A stretch of 64,000 nt of DNA. It comes from Nocardia stercoris (GTDB lineage: Bacteria; Actinomycetota; Actinomycetes; Mycobacteriales; Mycobacteriaceae). A program made the translations under genes and the position numbers. The stretch's first letter is position 1, and each line of letters begins with the position of its first letter. The notes beneath the pieces were generated by a model. That model was not told the DNA's origin, ran no database searches, and worked only from the letters and a program-made list of their open reading frames with translations. Positions 59,309 through 64,000 of this stretch are shown piece after piece. The stretch spans positions 62,001 through 126,000 of the forward strand of contig NZ_RFFH01000015.1 of the NCBI RefSeq assembly GCF_003696265.1, read 5' to 3'.

Positions 59309-60432
59309 TGACGTTGCCGCCGAACACGACTCGGCTGGATCTCGGCCGCATCGTCGACGACCCGGCCGCCCGGGTCGTGGTGTGCTGTGGCTCGGGCGGG
59401 GTCGGCAAGACCACGACCGCGGCCGCCATCGCCCTGGCCGCCGCCGAACGCGGCCGCAAGGTGGTCGTGCTGACCATCGACCCGGCCCGCCGGCTGGCCC
59501 AGTCGCTGGGGGTCAGCGATCTCGGCAATGCCCCGCAGCGAGTCGAACTCGGCTCGGACGCGCGCGGCGAGCTGTACGCGATGATGCTCAACATGCGGCG
59601 CACCTTCGACGACATGGTGCTCGAGCACACCTCGCCGGAGAAGGCCGAGCAGGTCTTCGCCAACCCCTTCTATCAAACGGTGGCCTCCTCGTTCGGTGGA
59701 ACGCAGGAGTACATGGCCATGGAGAAGCTGGGTCAGCTGACCGCGACCAAGGAGTGGGACCTGATCGTGGTCGACACGCCTCCGTCGCGGAACGCGCTCG
59801 ACTTCCTGGACGCGCCGAAACGCCTGGGGTCCTTCCTCAATGGACGGATGATCCGGGTGATCATGGCGCCGGGCCGCGGTGTGGGCCGGTTGGTCACCGG
59901 CGCGATGAGCCTGGCGGTGCGCGGGGTGTCGACGGTCGTCGGCGGCCAGATGCTGAAGGACGCTTCGCTGTTCCTGCAGTCGCTGGAGTCGATGTTCGGC
60001 GGATTTCAGGCCCGCGCGGACCGCACCTATGCGATGCTGTCCAGAGCGGGTACGCATTTCGTTGTGGTGGCGGCCGCCGAACCGGACGCGCTGCGCGAGG
60101 CGTCGTTCTTCGTCGACCGGCTCTCGACCGATCGCATGCCGCTGGCCGGGCTGGTGCTCAATCGCACCCACCCGGTGTTGTGCTCGCTCTCGCCCGAACA
60201 GGCGTTGACCGCAGCCGAGCGGCTGGACGCGGACCCGTCCACAGCGCTCGCCGCGGACGTGTTGCGGATCCATGCCGAGCGGGTGCACACGGCGGACCGG
60301 GAACGGCATCTGCTGCACCGGTTCACCGACGCGCACCCACAGGTCGCGATCAGTGCGGTCACGGCGCTGCCGTTCGAGGTCGCGGACCTCGAGGCGTTGC
60401 GTGTGGTCGGTGCTCAGCTCGTCGGCGGTTAG
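59308..60432 (+). CDS. ArsA/Get3-like ATPase 2 (Rv3680-like)
   Basis: 374-residue partner ATPase. The P-loop is VVCCGSGGVGKTTTAAAIAL (about 23-42), then VVVLTIDPARRLAQSLG and switch DLIVVDTPPSRNALDFLDAP. ATG 59308 overlaps the stop of ATPase 1. Followed by a strong terminator shared with whiB4. Confidence 0.92.
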   Translation: MTLPPNTTRLDLGRIVDDPAARVVVCCGSGGVGKTTTAAAIALAAAERGRKVVVLTIDPARRLAQSLGVSDLGNAPQRVELGSDARGELYAMMLNMRRTFDDMVLEHTSPEKAEQVFANPFYQTVASSFGGTQEYMAMEKLGQLTATKEWDLIVVDTPPSRNALDFLDAPKRLGSFLNGRMIRVIMAPGRGVGRLVTGAMSLAVRGVSTVVGGQMLKDASLFLQSLESMFGGFQARADRTYAMLSRAGTHFVVVAAAEPDALREASFFVDRLSTDRMPLAGLVLNRTHPVLCSLSPEQALTAAERLDADPSTALAADVLRIHAERVHTADRERHLLHRFTDAHPQVAISAVTALPFEVADLEALRVVGAQLVGG

Positions 60433-60507
60433 CCCCACCGCCGGAAGCGGAGTTCGACTGTTGCCGTGAGCGACCGCGCCGGCCGGCGATGACCCCTGTG
60501 CCGAAAA

Positions 60508-60540
60508 CGGTCCGAGCCCGCACACCGCAGGCTCGGACCG
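60508..60540. terminator. Bidirectional terminator Get3-like 2 / whiB4
   Basis: 11-bp perfect stem CGGTCCGAGCC (60508-60518) / GGCTCGGACCG (60530-60540), 11-nt loop, between convergent genes. Confidence 0.85.
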
Positions 60541-60553
60541 TTGTGCCTGATAA

Positions 60554-60877
60554 CTAGATCGCGACCTTCTGGTGTCGCTGCGCGCGGAAGAAGTCGGCCC
60601 ACGAGGTGACCTCGGGGTGCTGCTTGAGCAGCGCGCGACGCTGACGCTCGGTCATCCCGCCCCACACACCGAACTCCACGCGGTTGTCCAGCGCGTCGGC
60701 TCCGCACTCCATCAGCACCGGGCAGTGCCGGCAGATGGTGGCCGCCTTGCGCTGGGCCGCACCCCGGACGAACAGCTGGTCGGGATCTACTTCCTTGCAG
60801 CGCGCCTGGGAGACCCACGCGATCCGCGCCTCGGCCTGCTCTACATCCAATCGAGCGATCGGGGTTGTCATATGCAT
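60554..60877 (-). CDS. whiB4: WhiB-family iron-sulfur regulator WhiB4
   Basis: 107-residue WhiB protein (Rv3681c position). Four cysteines ligate the 4Fe-4S cluster: ARCKEVDPD, then CRHCPVLMEC with C-x2-C-x5-C spacing. The GVWGG turn precedes a basic C-terminus (MTERQRRALLKQHPE). WhiB4 senses oxygen/redox state and binds DNA when oxidised. AAAGGGG lies 8 nt before ATG 60877; ATG 60871 is two codons in. Divergent from ponA2. Confidence 0.94.
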   Translation of the reverse strand: MHMTTPIARLDVEQAEARIAWVSQARCKEVDPDQLFVRGAAQRKAATICRHCPVLMECGADALDNRVEFGVWGGMTERQRRALLKQHPEVTSWADFFRAQRHQKVAI

Positions 60878-61225
60878 TTGGTGTGCCCCTTTGCAGTCCG
60901 AACACCGAGGTCGATCGGTGCTCCAGAATCTCGCTCGGCTCGCAGTACCCCATCCTCACTGCGAACCACGCCACATTCCACTTTGAGTGTTAGCTCTATC
61001 ACACTGGTTTCCCAATCTAGGTAAAGGAACCGGGGCAGCGCAAGACCATCTCGGGATTTTTTGGTACGACCGTCCATGCAAATGCCGCATAGAACCGGGC
61101 AGTCCCCCGGTTTCGGGCGACACGCCAAGCGCGACACGCCGAAGATGTCACTAATTGCCCATGACACCAACGGGCCGAGACCCGGGGCCCACGTGTTCTC
61201 AGCCCGGGCAATTAGGCTGTCGCCC
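60878..61225. other. Divergent intergenic region whiB4/ponA2 (348 bp)
   Basis: Should contain both promoters. The ponA2 frame is open through part of it, but that sequence lacks coding character. No RNA element recognised. Confidence 0.5.
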
Positions 61226-63595
61226 GTGCCGATCTCACAAACGCTCGGAAAGATGGCCACGGCCTGCGTCCTGGCGGCCGTGCTCCTCGCCGGGCTGATG
61301 TTCCCCCTCGCCGGCGGCTTCGGATACCTGTCCAACCGCGCGGCCGACGCCGTGGACAACGTCTCCGCGGAACTACTCGACGGTACGGCCCCGGCCGTCT
61401 CCACCATGGTCGACGCGACCGGCGCCCCGATCGCCTGGCTCTACGACCAGCGTCGCTTCGAGGTCCCCAGCGACAAGATCTCGAACGACATGAAGCTGTC
61501 GATCGTCTCCATCGAGGACAAGCGATTCCTCGACCACCACGGCGTGGACTGGCAGGGAACCTTCCGGGCGTTCCTGACCAACACCTCGTCCGGCGGCGTC
61601 CAGCAGGGTGGCTCCACCCTCGACCAGCAGTACGTGAAGAACTTCCAGCTGCTGGTGGTCGCCAAGACCGACGCGCAGCGCCGCGCCGCCGTCGAGACCA
61701 CCCCCGCGCGCAAGCTGCGCGAGATCCGGATGGCACTGACCCTCGACAAGCGGCTCAGCAAGGACGAGATCCTCACCCGCTACCTGAACCTGGTGTCGTT
61801 CGGCAACGGTTCCTACGGCATCCAGGACGCGGCCCAGACCTACTTCGGGGTCGACGCCAAGGACCTCAACGTGCCGCAGTCGGCCATGCTCGCCGGCATG
61901 GTGCAGAGCTCGTCGAAGCTCAACCCGTACACCAACCCCAAGGGCGTCACCGAGCGCCGCAACACCGTGCTCGACACCCTGATCACGAACAACCCGGGCC
62001 GGGCCGACGAGTACCGCAAGGCCAAGGACGAGCCGCTCGGCGTGCTCCCCGAACCGAAGTCGCTGCAGCAGGGCTGCATCGGCGCCGACGATCGCGGATT
62101 CTTCTGCGATTACGCCATGGAGTACATGGAGAACGCCGGCATCAGCCTGGACCAGATCAACAAGGGCGGGTACCGGATCGAGACCACACTCGACCCGGTC
62201 GTGCAGAACGCGGTCAAGGCCTCGATCAACGACGTCACCAAGCCCGACCTGCCCGACATCGCCGAGGTCATGAGCATCGTCGGCACCGGTCAGGACTCGC
62301 ACCCGGTGCTCGCCATGGCCTCCAGCCGCGTGTACGGCCTGGACCAGGGCCTGCACCAGACCGTGCAACCGCAGCCGTTCTCCATGGTCGGCGACGGCGC
62401 CGGCTCGATCTTCAAGATCTTCACCACCGCCGCGGCCATGGAGAAGGGTCTCGGCACCAACGCTCAGCTCGACGTGCCCGGCTTCTTCGTCGCGAAAGGC
62501 ATGGGTAACAGTGGTACTCCCGGCTGCCCGGCCGAGTCCTACTGCGTGAAGAACGCCGGTAACTACAAGGGTTCGATGTCGGTGACCGAGGCGTTGGCGA
62601 CCTCACCGAACACCGCCTTCGTCAAGCTGATCGGTGACGTCGGCGTGACGCCGACGGTCGACATGGCGGTCCGGCTCGGCATGCGCTCCTACACCGAGCC
62701 CGGCAGCTCCGGCTACGGCAACCAGAGCCTGGCCGACATGGTGAAGCAGCAGAACCTGGGCTCGTTCACGCTGGGCCCGTTCGCGATCAACCCGCTGGAA
62801 CTGTCCAATGTCGCTGCGACGCTTGGCTCTTCGGGCAAGTGGTGCCCGCCCTCGCCGATCAAGCAGGTGCTCGACCGGTTCGGCAAGCAGGTGCCGCTCA
62901 CCCAGCAGGCCTGCGAGCAGGTGGTCGACCCAGGCCTGGCCAACACCCTCGACAACGCGCTGAGCCAGGACGCGGTCAGCGGTACCGCCGCCGGTTCCGC
63001 GCGCGCCGCGGGGTGGAGCGTGCCGGTGTCGGCGAAGACGGGAACCACCGAGACCAACAAGTCCTCGGCCTTCCTCGGCTTCACAAACTCGATGGCCGGC
63101 GCCGCCTACATCTACGGCGACTCCCCGACCCCCGGCGAGATCTGCTCGTTCCCGCTGCGCAGCTGTGGCAGCGGAAACCTGTTCGGTGGTAACGAGCCGG
63201 CGCTGAGCTGGTTCAAGGGCATCAACCCGGTGTTGAACACCTTCCCGCCCAGCGCACTGCCGCCGCAGGACGACAAGTACGTGCGCGGCTCGAACAACTC
63301 GCAGATCCCGGACGTGACCGGCCAATCCGAGGGCGACGCCCGTTCGACGCTGATCGCCGCCGGATTCCAGGTGCAGTCGGTGACGGTGCCCGGCACCCAG
63401 GCCAAGGGCACGGTCGCGAGCACGTCACCGAACGGGTCCGCGATCCCGGGCTCGGTGATCACCATGAACATCAGCGACGGCACCCAGCGGGAACTGCCGC
63501 CGCCCGGTGCGCCGGCGCCCGCCGGGCCGCCGCCGCCGGGTATCCCGATCCCGATTCCGCGACTGCCTCCGCTGCCGATCCCGGTACCGCGGTAG
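61226..63595 (+). CDS. ponA2: Bifunctional penicillin-binding protein PonA2 (class A PBP)
   Basis: 789-residue peptidoglycan glycosyltransferase/transpeptidase. The N-terminal membrane helix is at about 13-33. The GT51 domain has catalytic Glu in VSIEDKRFLDHHGVDWQG (about 94-111) and QGGSTLDQQYVKN. Transpeptidase: SxxK in AGSIFKIFTTAA, SxN-type in TSPNTAF, KTG in VSAKTGTTETN. A C-terminal PASTA domain (IPDVTGQSEGDARSTLIAAG) is followed by a Pro-rich tail. GTG 61226 (VPISQTLGK) chosen; the upstream open frame is hydrophilic. Rv3682 position. Confidence 0.96.
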   Translation: MPISQTLGKMATACVLAAVLLAGLMFPLAGGFGYLSNRAADAVDNVSAELLDGTAPAVSTMVDATGAPIAWLYDQRRFEVPSDKISNDMKLSIVSIEDKRFLDHHGVDWQGTFRAFLTNTSSGGVQQGGSTLDQQYVKNFQLLVVAKTDAQRRAAVETTPARKLREIRMALTLDKRLSKDEILTRYLNLVSFGNGSYGIQDAAQTYFGVDAKDLNVPQSAMLAGMVQSSSKLNPYTNPKGVTERRNTVLDTLITNNPGRADEYRKAKDEPLGVLPEPKSLQQGCIGADDRGFFCDYAMEYMENAGISLDQINKGGYRIETTLDPVVQNAVKASINDVTKPDLPDIAEVMSIVGTGQDSHPVLAMASSRVYGLDQGLHQTVQPQPFSMVGDGAGSIFKIFTTAAAMEKGLGTNAQLDVPGFFVAKGMGNSGTPGCPAESYCVKNAGNYKGSMSVTEALATSPNTAFVKLIGDVGVTPTVDMAVRLGMRSYTEPGSSGYGNQSLADMVKQQNLGSFTLGPFAINPLELSNVAATLGSSGKWCPPSPIKQVLDRFGKQVPLTQQACEQVVDPGLANTLDNALSQDAVSGTAAGSARAAGWSVPVSAKTGTTETNKSSAFLGFTNSMAGAAYIYGDSPTPGEICSFPLRSCGSGNLFGGNEPALSWFKGINPVLNTFPPSALPPQDDKYVRGSNNSQIPDVTGQSEGDARSTLIAAGFQVQSVTVPGTQAKGTVASTSPNGSAIPGSVITMNISDGTQRELPPPGAPAPAGPPPPGIPIPIPRLPPLPIPVPR

Positions 63596-63607
63596 CCGAC
63601 GAAAACG

Positions 63608-63645
63608 ACTGTGCCGCCGAACCTTTCGAGGTTCGGCGGCACAGT
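63608..63645. terminator. Bidirectional terminator ponA2 / YqeY-like gene
   Basis: 16-bp perfect stem (arm ACTGTGCCGCCGAACC, 63608-63623; complement 63630-63645) with a 6-nt TTTCGA loop. Confidence 0.9.
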
Positions 63646-63659
63646 TCGTTCCGGGGCCG

Positions 63660-64000
63660 CTACAGCCGGGCCTTGACCGCGGCGGACAGCCGCGACCCGT
63701 CCACCCTGCCCTGGGCCATCGCCGTGGCGACCTTCATGACCTGTCCCATCTGCTTCATGTGCGGACGAGCGCCGGTCTGCTCGGCCACCTCGGCGATCGC
63801 GGTGTCCGCGATCTCGGCGACCTCGGCGTCGGACAGCTGTGTGGGCAGGTAGGAGGCGATGATCTCCTCCTCGGCCCGCTCGTTGGCGGCCAGTTCGGGA
63901 CGGTTGTTCTGCTCGTAGATGACGGCCGCCTCGGAGCGCTTCTTCGCCTCCTTGGCGAGGACGGCCTGCACCTCGCTGTCGCTCAGCTCCCGCGCCTCGG
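63660..64000 (-). CDS. GatB/YqeY-domain protein (5' end outside window)
   Basis: 3'-terminal ~113 codons of a GatB/YqeY-domain protein; the frame continues beyond the window edge (ELSDSEVQAVLAKEAKKR). It shows the usual IEQNN-like YEQNNRPELAANERAEEEII and IASYLPTQLSDAEV..., and GQVMKVATAMAQGRVDGSRL, the tRNA-contacting helices of this fold. YqeY proteins are small (about 150 residues) tRNA-binding proteins of uncertain role. Confidence 0.9.
   Translation of the reverse strand, partial: EARELSDSEVQAVLAKEAKKRSEAAVIYEQNNRPELAANERAEEEIIASYLPTQLSDAEVAEIADTAIAEVAEQTGARPHMKQMGQVMKVATAMAQGRVDGSRLSAAVKARL

Noticed and set aside
1..64000. CRISPR arrays, insertion sequences, prophage genes
   Set aside because: No spaced direct repeats, transposase motifs or phage structural genes seen. 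The holin-family gene at 50412 is a core chromosomal gene, and the 45-bp repeats are contiguous and coding.

Overview
The window is high-GC, gene-dense actinobacterial chromosome, most likely Nocardia or a close mycolata relative. The reasons are GC-rich third codon positions, many GTG starts, and gene order. From my memory of the M. tuberculosis H37Rv map, much of the window follows the order Rv3610c (ftsH), Rv3624c-Rv3628 (hpt, tilS, DUF2342, dacB, ppa), Rv3644c-Rv3649 (holB, topA, cspA, helicase), Rv3654c-Rv3660c (tad pilus genes and ssd), Rv3661-Rv3667 (HAD phosphatase, Rv3662c, dpp, acs) and Rv3669-Rv3682 (holin-like, ephE, marP, nth, crp, get3 pair, whiB4, ponA2). No database search was possible, so family names rest on motifs, length and context.

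Layout. 1-2.4 kb: ftsH. 2.7-10.6 kb: an accessory block between ftsH and hpt, holding a PH-like protein, DUF1266, DUF2277, a membrane Ser/Thr kinase translationally coupled to a small P-loop kinase, and a convergent amidase/LysR pair. 11-16 kb: dacB-DUF2342-tilS-hpt operon with divergent ppa. 16-24.8 kb: second accessory block, with a dienoyl-CoA-isomerase-like crotonase, YbaK deacylase, flavin reductase, a SAM-IV riboswitch ahead of a cysteine-desulfurase-like gene, DUF2752, two paralogous secreted proteins under matching promoters, a GNAT enzyme, an ADP-ribosyltransferase with a tightly coupled 65-residue partner, and tRNA-Thr(CGT). 24.9-33.1 kb: holB, dinB-like, topA, cspA and an MrfA-like helicase.

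33.4-40.2 kb: a tad (Flp-type pilus) operon on the minus strand, ssd-tadA-tadB-tadC-DUF4244 pilin-tadE-tadE-like. It has two abnormalities. The 5' end of tadC is present three times in tandem, as overlapping ATGA-coupled micro-ORFs. The DUF4244 pilin, whose mature part is about 45 residues, sits at the end of a 666-codon frame that starts with 13 exact-length 45-bp repeats. 40.3-41.9 kb: two non-coding RNA loci flank the HAD phosphatase, a 6C RNA on the minus strand and a ~300-nt candidate for the Ms1/MTS2823 6S-like RNA on the plus strand. 41.9-48 kb: a degenerate Fic-like protein and a dipeptide ABC importer (dppABCD). 48-64 kb: acs, holin-like protein, ephE-like hydrolase, the overlapping nth-tlpA-nudix-marP operon, crp, MBL/Rid/DUF4177 genes, two Get3/ArsA ATPases, whiB4, ponA2, and the 3' part of a GatB/YqeY-domain gene cut by the window end.

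Least-explained material: the tadC triplication, the repeat-fused pilin, the ART/small-protein pair, the duplicated promoter-secreted-protein unit, and the kinase with planctomycete-like architecture.
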